The position numbers and the translations under genes were made by a program. The notes beneath the pieces are model-generated. The model saw nothing but the letters and a program-made list of their open reading frames with translations. It was not told the origin of the DNA and made no database searches. From assembly GCF_001513965.1 (NCBI RefSeq), contig NZ_KQ948039.1, positions 58,449 through 122,448 on the forward strand: a stretch of 64,000 bases of DNA, in the 5' to 3' direction. Position 1 is the stretch's first letter. Each line of letters starts with the position of its first letter. Positions 1 to 8,640 of the stretch are shown in pieces. The stretch is from Streptomyces cellostaticus. Lineage in GTDB: Bacteria > Actinomycetota > Actinomycetes > Streptomycetales > Streptomycetaceae.

Positions 1-412
1 AGTGCAGTGCGGTCTCGATGTGGTCCCAGTTGCGCTCGACGTGCCGCGCGGCGGCCGGGTCGTGCGGGGCCAGCTCGGCCGCCGTGTTGGTGACCAGGCA
101 GCCGTTCAGCCGCAGGTGCTCGTCGGCAGCCTCGGCCGCGAACCGCCGTACGACCGCTCGTGCGGCGGGCAGTGCGGGCCCCGGCTGCGACAGCTCGTGC
201 ACGATCCGCGTCAGGCCTGCCTGCTCGTAGCGGTCCAGTGCCTTCAGGTACAGCTCGTGCTTGTTCCCGAAGGTCGCGTACAGGCTCGCCCTGCCGATGC
301 CCAGGTGCTCCACCAGGTCGGTCATCGACGTCGCCTCGTAGCCGCGTCGCCAGAACAGCTCCAGGGCCGACTGCAGTGCGGTGTCGGGGTCGAACTCCTT
401 GGTCCTGGCCAT
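1..412 (-). CDS. TetR-family transcriptional regulator (C-terminus cut by window edge)
   Basis: The frame opens with MARTKEFDPDTALQSALELF and continues with a classic TetR helix-turn-helix (SMTDLVEHLGIGRASLYATF, about residues 31-50), then enters the ligand-binding domain, where the window ends after about 137 residues. TetR proteins are dimeric repressors released from DNA by small ligands. The gene is divergent from the 855-residue protein at 561, and a 16-bp palindrome lies in the shared intergenic region, so self-regulation and control of that neighbour are plausible. The ligand cannot be inferred. The family call is secure; the target is inference. Confidence 0.9.
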   Translation of the reverse strand, partial: MARTKEFDPDTALQSALELFWRRGYEATSMTDLVEHLGIGRASLYATFGNKHELYLKALDRYEQAGLTRIVHELSQPGPALPAARAVVRRFAAEAADEHLRLNGCLVTNTAAELAPHDPAAARHVERNWDHIETALH

Positions 413-462
413 GGTCGACAGGCTATGCCTTTCTGAAACGATCAGTCAAGATCTCGTCGTAT

Positions 463-478
463 TCACTCGAACGAGTGA
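463..478. promoter_or_regulatory. Palindrome, candidate TetR operator
   Basis: The sequence is TCACTCG-AA-CGAGTGA, a perfect 7+7 inverted repeat around two bases. It lies 50 bp upstream of the truncated TetR gene (start 412) and 83 bp before the divergent gene at 561. Position and size suit a TetR dimer site. No binding evidence is available. Confidence 0.5.
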
Positions 479-560
479 TACACGGCGCCGGGTGCAGCCC
501 TCACCCTGGTCTCAGGCCGTCCGGACAGACCACCCGGACGGAGCGACGGGGGAGAACTTC

Positions 561-3128
561 ATGACGGTGCTGGAGAACTCGACGCGCAGCCTGAACAAGG
601 CCACGCACACGTCCGTGGACCTGCCCGACGCCGCCCAGGGCGAGCTCAGCCGGGCGCATGAGAAGGCGGCGCTGCTGCGCGCGTTACAGCTGCGGCCCGG
701 CGAGGTGGACGCCGTGCTTCGGACGCAGCAGGACGTGGCGGCGCCCGGGGAGGTCTGGGAGGTCGCGCGGCGGTTCGAGCCACCGGCGGCCGGGCTGCTC
801 GCACCGCGCGCCGCCGAGGTGGCGGACGTGGATCTCGACCACATCGCGGCGGTCGGCAAGGCCGTACTCGCCCACCGGACCGAGGAGCTGGAGCGAGCCG
901 GAGCGCCGGCAGCGCAGGAGGACCCGCGGGCGCACGCCGTACGGCAGACCATGGTGGCGTCCGCGTCGGCGGCGGTGGGGGCGTTCGAGAACGCCGTGAA
1001 GGTGGCGCCGATCGGAATGCTGCACCTGGAGCGGATCGAGATGGCCCCCGCCGGGATCGAGCGCGGCGAACTGCTCGCGACGATCCCCCTCGCCCCCGGC
1101 GAGCAGACGAGCGTGGTGCACAAGGAGTGGTCCGTCACCGACGAGGAGTTCTCCACCATCGTCACGGACTCGCTGGAGAACGTCAGCGAGAAGGGCGTCA
1201 CCGAGAAGTCCGAACTGGCCGAGGCGACGTCGTCGCAGTCCAAGCGGAACCAGCAACTGGGCCTGGACGCCTCGCTGTCGGGGTCGTACGGGATGGTGAC
1301 CTTCGCCACCAGCATGAAGTTCTCCACCTCGCTGGAGACGGAACAGTCGGTCAAGGACAGCCGTACCCACGCGTCCGAGGTGACGGCCAAGGCGGCCTCG
1401 CGGGTGCGCAAGGAACGCAAGGTCACGATCCAGACCAGCACGGAGTCAGGGCAGCAGGAGACGACGACCCGCACGCTGGTCAACAACACCCCGCAGGCGA
1501 TGCGCATCGACTACTACTCGATGATGCGCAAGTGGCGGGTCCGGCTGCTCCAGTACGGGCTGCGGCTGACCTACGACCTGGCGATCCCCGAGCCCGGGGC
1601 GACGCTGCGGACGGTGTTCACGCAACTGCACGACCTGGACGCGCAGATCGGGCAGCCCTTCGTGTTCGACCTGCCGGCCTCGGCCATCACCCGGGCGAAC
1701 TACCAGGACAAGGCGGCGTTCTACGGCGCCTCGGTGCCGGAGCCGCCCGGTGCGGAGGACAAGAAGACCATCGGCGGGCCGGTCTCGGGGCTGCCCACCT
1801 CCAAGGACGACCGGGGCTGGCGCTTCTACCAGGTCGAGATCGGCGTCCCGGACGGCTACCGCATCGACAAGGTCTTCATCGACGCGATGCTCGGGGTCAC
1901 CCAGGGCAACGGGCGCACCTTCGTCATCATCGGCATCCAGCCGCCGCTGTGGCCGACCACGAACAGCCCCGGCGACTACCACCAGGAGCTGCCCGGCTTC
2001 CTCCAGGGCCGCACGGGCCGCCAGGTCATCTCGTACATGCTGCAGGACGTCGACGTCGCGGACGTCCAGTTCGAGATCACCATGGTCCCGACCGAGGAGT
2101 CGATGGCCGCCTGGCGCTTCGCGGTGTGGCAGGCCCTGCGGGACGCGGCACGGGACCGGTACGCCGAGCGGATCCAGGCGCTGGTGGCCCGGCGGGAGGA
2201 GATCCGGGCCCAGCTCGGCGATGTGGACACCCTGACGCTGCGCCAGGAGGAGCGCGAGGAGGTCATGAAGGGCGTGCTGCGCTGGCTCCTGGGCCCGGGG
2301 TTCGACTTCATGCCCAAGGACGTACGCGACCTCTTCGGCAGCGGCGGCATCCCGGGCACCGCCTTCACGGGCAACGAGCTGGGGCTCGACGCCGCCGGAT
2401 GGGCGACGATGTTCCGCTACCAGGAAATGGTCAAGTTCCTTCAGGAAGCCATCGAGTGGGAGAACCTGCTGTACTTCCACTACCCGTACTTCTGGGACCA
2501 CCCCCAGGCCTGGGAGTTCGTCCGCACGATCCGCCACCCCGACCCGATCCGCCAGCAGTTCCTGCGGGCGGGCAGCGCACGGGTCGTGGTGACCATCCGG
2601 CCGGGCTACGAGGACGCCTTCGCGGCCTTCATCGACCGGGGCAACTTCGGTGACGTACTGCCCCCCGGGCACCCGTATCTGACCATCGGCCAGGAGATCC
2701 GGGCGTACGACCAGGCCAACTATCCGGGCATCCCGCCCGCGAACCCGGAGAGCGCCTACCGTCCGCTGCTGTCACCGGCGCAGCGCCGGGCCTGGACGGA
2801 CATCCAGAAGATCATCGGCCTGCTCGACAAGTACCACGACGCCCACGGCACCTACCCGACCACCGCCCAGGGCCTGGCCGTGCTGGCCCCGCTCGGCCAG
2901 GTGCCGCTGCTCGACCCGTGGAACCGGCCCTACGTCTACCGGTCACCCGGGCTGCGCAACGACTACGAGGTCTCGTCCCTGGGCGCGAACGGTGTCGCAG
3001 GCGGCGACGGCGACGACGCGGACATCACCAGCTGGGCCCCGGCCTCCCTGGTCGCCGAGTGGTACGAGTACACCGCGTCGCACGGCACCGACATCCAGGT
3101 CAACACCAGCCTGCCGGCCATGGGTTAG
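561..3128 (+). CDS. 855-aa protein of unknown function with C-terminal GspG-like (T2SSG) domain
   Basis: The ATG at 561 follows GGGGGAG (547-553); the frame stays open further upstream but without a comparable start. There is no signal peptide or membrane helix. Residues about 150-320 form a Ser/Thr-rich region with alternating polar and small residues (LDASLSGSYGMVTFATSMKF) and many charged residues. I do not recognise residues 320-730. Residues about 740-835 match the globular part of type II secretion major pseudopilins: GTYPTTAQGL, then LLDPWNRPYVY, then SSLGANGVAGGDGDDADITSW, in the same order and spacing as GspG. The N-terminal pilin helix and prepilin peptidase site are absent. The glycosidase at 3138 starts 9 bp downstream, suggesting an operon. 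Overall function unknown. Confidence 0.8.
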   Translation: MTVLENSTRSLNKATHTSVDLPDAAQGELSRAHEKAALLRALQLRPGEVDAVLRTQQDVAAPGEVWEVARRFEPPAAGLLAPRAAEVADVDLDHIAAVGKAVLAHRTEELERAGAPAAQEDPRAHAVRQTMVASASAAVGAFENAVKVAPIGMLHLERIEMAPAGIERGELLATIPLAPGEQTSVVHKEWSVTDEEFSTIVTDSLENVSEKGVTEKSELAEATSSQSKRNQQLGLDASLSGSYGMVTFATSMKFSTSLETEQSVKDSRTHASEVTAKAASRVRKERKVTIQTSTESGQQETTTRTLVNNTPQAMRIDYYSMMRKWRVRLLQYGLRLTYDLAIPEPGATLRTVFTQLHDLDAQIGQPFVFDLPASAITRANYQDKAAFYGASVPEPPGAEDKKTIGGPVSGLPTSKDDRGWRFYQVEIGVPDGYRIDKVFIDAMLGVTQGNGRTFVIIGIQPPLWPTTNSPGDYHQELPGFLQGRTGRQVISYMLQDVDVADVQFEITMVPTEESMAAWRFAVWQALRDAARDRYAERIQALVARREEIRAQLGDVDTLTLRQEEREEVMKGVLRWLLGPGFDFMPKDVRDLFGSGGIPGTAFTGNELGLDAAGWATMFRYQEMVKFLQEAIEWENLLYFHYPYFWDHPQAWEFVRTIRHPDPIRQQFLRAGSARVVVTIRPGYEDAFAAFIDRGNFGDVLPPGHPYLTIGQEIRAYDQANYPGIPPANPESAYRPLLSPAQRRAWTDIQKIIGLLDKYHDAHGTYPTTAQGLAVLAPLGQVPLLDPWNRPYVYRSPGLRNDYEVSSLGANGVAGGDGDDADITSWAPASLVAEWYEYTASHGTDIQVNTSLPAMG

Positions 3129-3137
3129 GCCGGGCCG

Positions 3138-4301
3138 ATGCTCGTCGGCTTCAACTACCCGTGGCCCGGCAACCAGTACATCACCATCGGGCCGAACGGC
3201 GACGCCCAGCCGTGGCTGAAGCGGATGACCGCCGACGGCAAGCAGCTCCAGCTCGCCAAGAACCTGGCGGACCTGAAGGCGGCGGGCATCAGCGTCGTAC
3301 GGATGTGGCTGATGGGGGACGGCAACAACTACGACGGTACGGTCATGGCCGCCTACGACGGCACGTGGCGGAAGATGTTCTGGGACTTCGCACCGCCCGC
3401 CCGGGTGCACCAGCGGTTCCTGGACGACTTCCGGGCCATGCTGACGGTGTTCCGGCAGGCGGAGATGCGGATCGTCCCGGTCCTGATCGACTTCGCGTTC
3501 CTGGACCAGCCCAAGCGCTACAGCGGGCTGCTCCAGACCATCCCCTATCCGGACGTCCCCGTGGCGACGAACAGCAACTTCGCCGGGGGCCGCAGTGCCA
3601 TCGCGCTGAACCCCGCATACCGCGCCACGTTCATCGAAGGCACGCTGAAGCCCCTGCTGGATGTCGCCAAGGACTTCAAGGAGTCGATCTATGCCTTCGA
3701 CGTCTTCAACGAGCCGTACTGGTGCGTCGCCCCGGTCACCGGCGGCCTGTTCGGGCCGCACCTGGACGCGAAGGCGGTCGCCGGCTTCCTGAGCGACTGC
3801 GTGGCCGCGGTCAACGCGGCGGGGCTTCCGTCGACCGTGGGCCACCGCCTGCTGTCCGACCTCAGCGGCTACTTCAAGGACAGCCGAGTCACGAAGCCGC
3901 AGTACCACTACTACGCGAAGTGGTATCTCCCCGGCGACCGGTTGCAGCCCGTCTCCACGCCGCCGGCGCCCTTCCTCGGCGAGTTCGCGGCGCTCACGGA
4001 CGGCGAGTTCGAGGCGTACAAGAAGTCCGGCAGATACAACAAGGGCGAGCTGGACGCCCTGGAGATCACTCTCCCCACGTGGCCCGCCCTCGGCACCCAG
4101 AACGACGACCCCCAGCGGATCCTGCCCGCCCGGCTCGCCGTCATGGCCAACCTCGGGTGCGAGCTGGCCATGGTCTGGCCGGACGGATCGCGCAAGATGC
4201 GCACCACCGCGGACGACGACTCCGTGATCGACCTCGCCGCGGTGAAGCTCGCGTCGATCACGGGCGTCAGGTTCACGAAGGGGATGGCGCCCGTCATGTG
4301 A
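3138..4301 (+). CDS. Clan GH-A (GH5-like) glycoside hydrolase without signal peptide
   Basis: 387 residues predicted to form a (beta/alpha)8 barrel cleaving beta-glycosides with retention. The acid/base is visible as DVFNEPYW (Glu192) and the likely nucleophile as FLGEFAA (Glu282). The opening MLVGFNYPWPGNQYITIGPN resembles the first strand of GH5-type mannanases or cellulases. ATG 3138 lies 9 bp after the preceding stop, so the two genes are probably co-transcribed. The lack of a signal peptide is odd for such an enzyme and suggests intracellular action or export by another route. Substrate unknown; family-level assignment only. Confidence 0.75.
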   Translation: MLVGFNYPWPGNQYITIGPNGDAQPWLKRMTADGKQLQLAKNLADLKAAGISVVRMWLMGDGNNYDGTVMAAYDGTWRKMFWDFAPPARVHQRFLDDFRAMLTVFRQAEMRIVPVLIDFAFLDQPKRYSGLLQTIPYPDVPVATNSNFAGGRSAIALNPAYRATFIEGTLKPLLDVAKDFKESIYAFDVFNEPYWCVAPVTGGLFGPHLDAKAVAGFLSDCVAAVNAAGLPSTVGHRLLSDLSGYFKDSRVTKPQYHYYAKWYLPGDRLQPVSTPPAPFLGEFAALTDGEFEAYKKSGRYNKGELDALEITLPTWPALGTQNDDPQRILPARLAVMANLGCELAMVWPDGSRKMRTTADDDSVIDLAAVKLASITGVRFTKGMAPVM

Positions 4302-4320
4302 CGCACAGGGCTTACTGCGT

Positions 4321-4674
4321 CTACTGCGTGCGCACTTCGTACGCCGCCACCCGCACCGACTCGTCGTCCAGGCACTGCCCGGTCTCCAGGTCGAAGCGCT
4401 GCTTCAGCAGCGGCGAGGCGACGAACGGGCGGCCCTGGTGGGTGCCGGTCAGGCCACGGGAGAGGACGGCCGCGCCGCCGAAGGGGTCGCGGTTGTCGAT
4501 GCCGTACAGCCGGCCGGTGCGGTCGCGGAAGACGGCCACCTGGCGGCCGTCCGGCAGCAGGGCCGCAACGCCCCGGCCGGGCACCAGCCGGTGCAGGTCG
4601 CAGACCGTGAACCAGTCGTCGTCCTCCAGTCGCAGTTGGATCTTCAGGTCGGTCGTCTCGGGTGCCAGGGTCAT
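4321..4674 (-). CDS. nirD: Assimilatory nitrite reductase small subunit NirD
   Basis: 117 residues with a Rieske-like fold that partners NirB in NADH-dependent reduction of nitrite to ammonium. It carries the NirD-type stretch YGIDNRDPFGGAAVLSRG followed by PFVASPLLKQRFDLETGQCL. The Cys/His iron ligands of true Rieske proteins are absent, as usual in NirD. The start overlaps the nirB stop by 4 bases (ATGA), so translation is coupled. Last gene of the operon; it converges on the glycosidase gene with only 19 bp between. Confidence 0.93.
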   Translation of the reverse strand: MTLAPETTDLKIQLRLEDDDWFTVCDLHRLVPGRGVAALLPDGRQVAVFRDRTGRLYGIDNRDPFGGAAVLSRGLTGTHQGRPFVASPLLKQRFDLETGQCLDDESVRVAAYEVRTQ

Positions 4675-7268
4675 CGCTGGGCGCTTCCTTCCAGGGGACG
4701 GTGGCCGATGGTCAGCAGCGGCAGGTCGGGCTTGATCTGCCCGCGCTCGGGAACGAAGCCGACGACCGGGTCGGGAGTGTCCGGCGCGTTGACGAAGGAC
4801 ACGAACCGGGCCAGCTTCTCGGGGTCGTTGATGGTGGTCGCCCACTCGTCGGCGTAGTGCGCCACGTGGTCCGCCATCAGGGACTCCAGCTCCTCGCAGA
4901 TGCCGAGGGAGTCCTCCACGACCACGTCGCGCACGTGGTCCAGGCCCCCGGGGATCCGCTCCAGCCAGGTGGAGGTGCGCTCCAGGCGGTCGGCGGTGCG
5001 GATGTAGAACATCAGGAACCGGTCGATCAGGCGGATCAGCTCGGCGTCCGTCAGATCCTGCGCGAGCAGGTCCGCGTGGCGCGGGGTGGCGCCGCCGTTG
5101 CCGCCGACGTACAGGTTCCAGCCGTTCGACGTGGCGATCACGCCGAAGTCCTTCGACTGGGCCTCCGCGCACTCGCGGGCGCAGCCGGAGACGGCGGACT
5201 TGAGCTTGTGCGGGGACCTGAGCCCCCGGTAGCGCAGCTCCAGGTCGATCGCCATGCGGACGGAGTCCTGGACGCCGTAGCGGCACCAGGTCCGGCCCAC
5301 ACAGGACTTCACCGTGCGCAGCGCCTTGCCGTACGCGTGGCCCGACTCGAAGCCCGCGTCGACCAGACGGGTCCAGATCAGCGGGAGCTGCTCGACCCGG
5401 GCGCCGAACATGTCGATGCGCTGACCGCCGGTGATCTTCGTGTAGAGGCCGAAGTCCCGGGCGATCTCGCCGATCACGATCAGGCCATCGGGGGTGATCT
5501 CGCCGCCGGGGATGCGCGGGACGACCGAGTACGACCCGTTCTTCTGGAGGTTGGCGAGGAAGTGGTCGTTGCTGTCCTGGAGGGCCGCCTGCTCGCCGTC
5601 CAGGACGTAGCCGCTGGCGCCGATCGTCGGGGCGAGGGAGGCGATGATCGACCCCACCGCCGGCTTGCAGGTCTCGCAGCCGTCGCCGCCCCGGGCGTCC
5701 TCACGACCGTAGCGGTCGAGGAGATCCTGGTAGGTGTTGATGCGCAGGGCCAGGACGATCTCGTACAGCTCCTCGCGGGTCTGCGAGAAGCAGCCGCACA
5801 GGCCCTTGTCGACCTCGACGCCGGACGCCTCCAGCTCGGCGGTGACCAGCTGGCCGAGCACCTTCACACAGCTGCCGCAGCCGGTACCGGCCTTGGTGCA
5901 CTTCTTCACCTCGGGCACGGTCGTGCACCTGTGCTCGGTGACCGCGCCGCGGATCGTGCCCTTGCTGACGTTGTGGCAGGAGCAGATGATCGCCTCGTCC
6001 GGGAGGGCGGACGGGCCGAGCTGGGCCCCCGAGCCCGCTTGGGCGGGCAGGACGAGCGACTCGGGGGAGATGGGCGGGACCGAACCGGTCAGCGCGCGCA
6101 GGGTGCCGTACGCCTCCGCGTCGCCGACCAGGATGCCGCCGAGCAGCGTGCCGTCGCGGCCGATGACCAGCTTCTTGTACAGGCCCGCACGGGAGTCGGA
6201 GTAGACGACGTCCAGGCAGTCCTCGGCCGTGCCGTGCGCGTCACCGAAGGAGGCCACGTCCACGCCGAGCAGCTTGAGCTTGGTGGACAGGTCGGCGCCC
6301 GTGAAGGAGGCCTCGTCGGCGGCGATGGTGGCCGCGGCGGTCTCCGCCTGCTCGTAGCCGGGGGCCACCAGGCCGTACACCCGGCCGTCCGCCGCCAGCG
6401 CGCACTCGCCGATCGCGAACACGTGCGGGTCGGTGACCGTACGGCACTGCTCGTCCACGGTGATGCCGCCGCGCTCGCCGACCGTCAGACCCGAGTCGCG
6501 GGCCAGCTGGTCGCGGGGGCGGACACCGGCGCTGAACACCACCAGGTCGGTGGCGAGTTCGGAACCGTCGGACAGCTTCATACCGGTGACCGCGCCGTCC
6601 TCGCCGACCACGATCTCCTGCGTGCCCACACCGGTGTGGACGGTCAGGCCCATGTCCTCGATCGTGCGCAGGAGCGCGGCGCCGCCGCCTTCGTCGACCT
6701 GGACGGGCATCAGCCGGGGCGCGAACTCCACGATGTGGGAGGTGAGTCCGAGACCCTTCAGCGCGCCGGCGGCCTCCAGGCCCAGCAGACCGCCGCCGAC
6801 CACCGCACCCGTCGTCGCCCTGGACTTCGCGTACTCCTCGATCGCGAGCAGGTCCTCGATCGTGCGGTAGACGAAGCAGCCCTCGGCGTCCTTGTTGGGG
6901 ACGGGGGGTACGAAGGGGTAGGAGCCGGTGGCGAGGACGAGGGTGTCGTACTCGAAGACCTGACCGGACTTGGCCGTGACCTTCTTCGCCGCACGGTCGA
7001 CGGTCTCAGCCGGGTCGCCGACGTACAGCTCGATGCCGTGGTCCTTGATGAACTCCATGTCGGTCATGGAGAGCTCCTCGGGAGTGCGGCCCGAGAAGTA
7101 CGAGGTGAGCTGGACGCGGTCGTAGGCCGGGCGCGGCTCCTCGCACAGGACGACCACGCGGTGCGTGGCGGTCAGGCCGCGCTCGGCCAGCGCTTCGAGG
7201 AAGCGCTGGCCGACCATGCCGTGGCCGACGAGCACGATGGTGGGGGTGGCCCCCGGGGTGGCGGTCAT
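4671..7268 (-). CDS. nirB: Assimilatory nitrite reductase large subunit NirB
   Basis: 865 residues, standard length. Order: FAD/NAD(P)H reductase module (IVLVGHGMVGQRFLEAL at the N-terminus, VVGGGLLGLEAAGAL in the middle), two BFD-like [2Fe-2S] regions (ICSCHNVSKGT with GTGCGSCVK; then GDGCETCKPAVG), and the sulfite/nitrite reductase ferredoxin-like and siroheme/[4Fe-4S] domains with cluster cysteines in CVGRTWCRYG and SGCAREC. It reduces nitrite to ammonium with six electrons from NADH in the cytosol. The start overlaps the upstream stop by one base. The operon lies behind a candidate GlnR box, fitting nitrogen control. The siroheme may be supplied by the CbiX-like protein at 46496. Confidence 0.96.
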   Translation of the reverse strand: MTATPGATPTIVLVGHGMVGQRFLEALAERGLTATHRVVVLCEEPRPAYDRVQLTSYFSGRTPEELSMTDMEFIKDHGIELYVGDPAETVDRAAKKVTAKSGQVFEYDTLVLATGSYPFVPPVPNKDAEGCFVYRTIEDLLAIEEYAKSRATTGAVVGGGLLGLEAAGALKGLGLTSHIVEFAPRLMPVQVDEGGGAALLRTIEDMGLTVHTGVGTQEIVVGEDGAVTGMKLSDGSELATDLVVFSAGVRPRDQLARDSGLTVGERGGITVDEQCRTVTDPHVFAIGECALAADGRVYGLVAPGYEQAETAAATIAADEASFTGADLSTKLKLLGVDVASFGDAHGTAEDCLDVVYSDSRAGLYKKLVIGRDGTLLGGILVGDAEAYGTLRALTGSVPPISPESLVLPAQAGSGAQLGPSALPDEAIICSCHNVSKGTIRGAVTEHRCTTVPEVKKCTKAGTGCGSCVKVLGQLVTAELEASGVEVDKGLCGCFSQTREELYEIVLALRINTYQDLLDRYGREDARGGDGCETCKPAVGSIIASLAPTIGASGYVLDGEQAALQDSNDHFLANLQKNGSYSVVPRIPGGEITPDGLIVIGEIARDFGLYTKITGGQRIDMFGARVEQLPLIWTRLVDAGFESGHAYGKALRTVKSCVGRTWCRYGVQDSVRMAIDLELRYRGLRSPHKLKSAVSGCARECAEAQSKDFGVIATSNGWNLYVGGNGGATPRHADLLAQDLTDAELIRLIDRFLMFYIRTADRLERTSTWLERIPGGLDHVRDVVVEDSLGICEELESLMADHVAHYADEWATTINDPEKLARFVSFVNAPDTPDPVVGFVPERGQIKPDLPLLTIGHRPLEGSAQR

Positions 7269-8482
7269 CAGGAGCCTCCGTCGTTGGTGAGCAGGTGGAG
7301 CAGGGGGCCGTCGTCGGGGAGCGGCTCTGCTCCCTCCCAGGCGCGGGCGAGTGCGCCGACGGTGCCGAGTTCGCCGACGAGGACCCCGCCGACCAGGCGG
7401 TCGTCGCGGACGACGACCTTGCGGTAGGTGCCCCGGGTGGCGTCGGCGAGCTGCACGACGTCGTCGCCGGGGAGGGCCTCGGTCTCACCGAACGCGGCGA
7501 GGTCGAAGGGGGAGCCGGGACCGGTGAGGGTCAGCCGGGTCAGGGAACGGGTGCCGGTGTAGCGGGAGTCCGCGTCGCCCGCGAGGAACTCGGCGAGGGC
7601 GTCGGCCTGTTCGAGGGCCGGGGCGGCGAGGCCGTAGACCGTGCCGTCGTGCTGGACGCAGTCGCCGATGGCGTGGATGTGCGGGTCGGAGGTGCGCAGC
7701 TCGTCGTCGACGAGGATGCCCTTGTGGACGGCGAGTCCCGCCTGTTCCGCCAGACCCGTGCGCGGCCGCACCCCGCAGGCGAGGACGACGAGGTCGGCGT
7801 CGAGGGCGTAGCCGTCGGCCATCTCCACCGAGCGGACCGCTCCGCCGACCGAGCGCACGTCCCGCACCCGGCACTCGGTGTGCACCTCGACACCGAGGTC
7901 CCTCAGGTGCCGCAGCACCAGCCGGGAGGCGTTCGGGTCGAGCTGGCGCTCCATGAGCCGCTCCGACTGCTGGGCGAGGACCACCTGCGCGCCGCGCACG
8001 GCGAGCGCGCGGGCCGCGGACACCCCGAGCAGCCCGCCGCCGATGACGACCGCCCGCACGCCCGGACGCACCGCCTTGGACAGGCCCAGGCAGTCGTCCA
8101 TCGTGCGGAACGCGTGGACGCCCTCGGGAAGCTGGTGGTCGGCGGTGAACAGGCCGCGCAGCGGCGGCAGCACGGGGTTGGAGCCGGTGGCCAGCACCAG
8201 CGTGTCGTATGCGATCGACGAGCCGTCGGCGCAGTCCAGTCGCCGTTCCGCGCGGTCGATGCCGGTGACCCGGGTGCGCACCAGGCCGCCGGGCGCGGGG
8301 AGGGCGATCACCTCCGGGGCGTACCGGCCGGCCAGCACCTCGGCGAGCAGGACCCGGTTGTAGGGCCGGTGCTCCTCCTCGCCGACGAGCAGCGCGGGCG
8401 TGCCCAGCTCGCCGAGCCGCCGGGCGAGCCGTACGCCCGCGAGGCCGGCGCCGATCACCACCACACGCGTTTTCGAGGTCAT
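7268..8482 (-). CDS. FAD-dependent NAD(P)H oxidoreductase, NirB N-domain paralogue
   Basis: 404 residues, first gene of the nirBD operon. It has two Rossmann motifs (VVVIGAGLAGVRLARRLGEL near the N-terminus; VVIGGGLLGVSAARAL about residue 145) and the FAD motif HIHAIGDCVQ near residue 270. The stretch RPYNRVLLAEVLAGR mirrors RPAYDRVQLTSYFSGR of NirB, so it looks like a stand-alone copy of the NirB reductase module without siroheme domains. It may pass electrons to nitrite or nitrate reductase (inference). ATG 8482 lies 23 bp from the candidate GlnR box. Confidence 0.85.
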   Translation of the reverse strand: MTSKTRVVVIGAGLAGVRLARRLGELGTPALLVGEEEHRPYNRVLLAEVLAGRYAPEVIALPAPGGLVRTRVTGIDRAERRLDCADGSSIAYDTLVLATGSNPVLPPLRGLFTADHQLPEGVHAFRTMDDCLGLSKAVRPGVRAVVIGGGLLGVSAARALAVRGAQVVLAQQSERLMERQLDPNASRLVLRHLRDLGVEVHTECRVRDVRSVGGAVRSVEMADGYALDADLVVLACGVRPRTGLAEQAGLAVHKGILVDDELRTSDPHIHAIGDCVQHDGTVYGLAAPALEQADALAEFLAGDADSRYTGTRSLTRLTLTGPGSPFDLAAFGETEALPGDDVVQLADATRGTYRKVVVRDDRLVGGVLVGELGTVGALARAWEGAEPLPDDGPLLHLLTNDGGS

Positions 8483-8505
8483 GCAAAGGAGCGTGCGGCC
8501 CCGAC

Positions 8506-8543
8506 GTTACCCGGCCGCATCACTCCTGTTTCTCGCGAGGAAC
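8506..8543 (-). promoter_or_regulatory. Candidate GlnR box upstream of the nirBD operon
   Basis: Read on the minus strand the site is GTTCC-n6-GAAAC-n6-GATGC-n6-GTAAC, with exact 6-nt spacers. This agrees with the published Streptomyces GlnR pattern gTnAc-n6-GaAAc repeated twice. It ends 23 bp before the ATG of the first operon gene. GlnR activates or represses nitrogen-assimilation genes according to nitrogen supply; nirB is a known GlnR target in S. coelicolor. Confidence 0.75.
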
Positions 8544-8640
8544 GCTGCCCTCAGCGGGGGCGGGCCGCGGGTGTGAGGGTCCCGCGCGGGCGCCGGGGAG
8601 GGCTGTGAGGTGCGGTGACTCGGCCATCGGCCTTCGCGGC

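Noticed and set aside
4662..7427. A very long plus-strand open frame (over 900 codons) opposite nirB
   Set aside because: It lies antisense to an unmistakable nirB, is rich in Arg/Val/Gly/Ala as expected from high-GC antisense frames, and has no RBS or recognisable motif.
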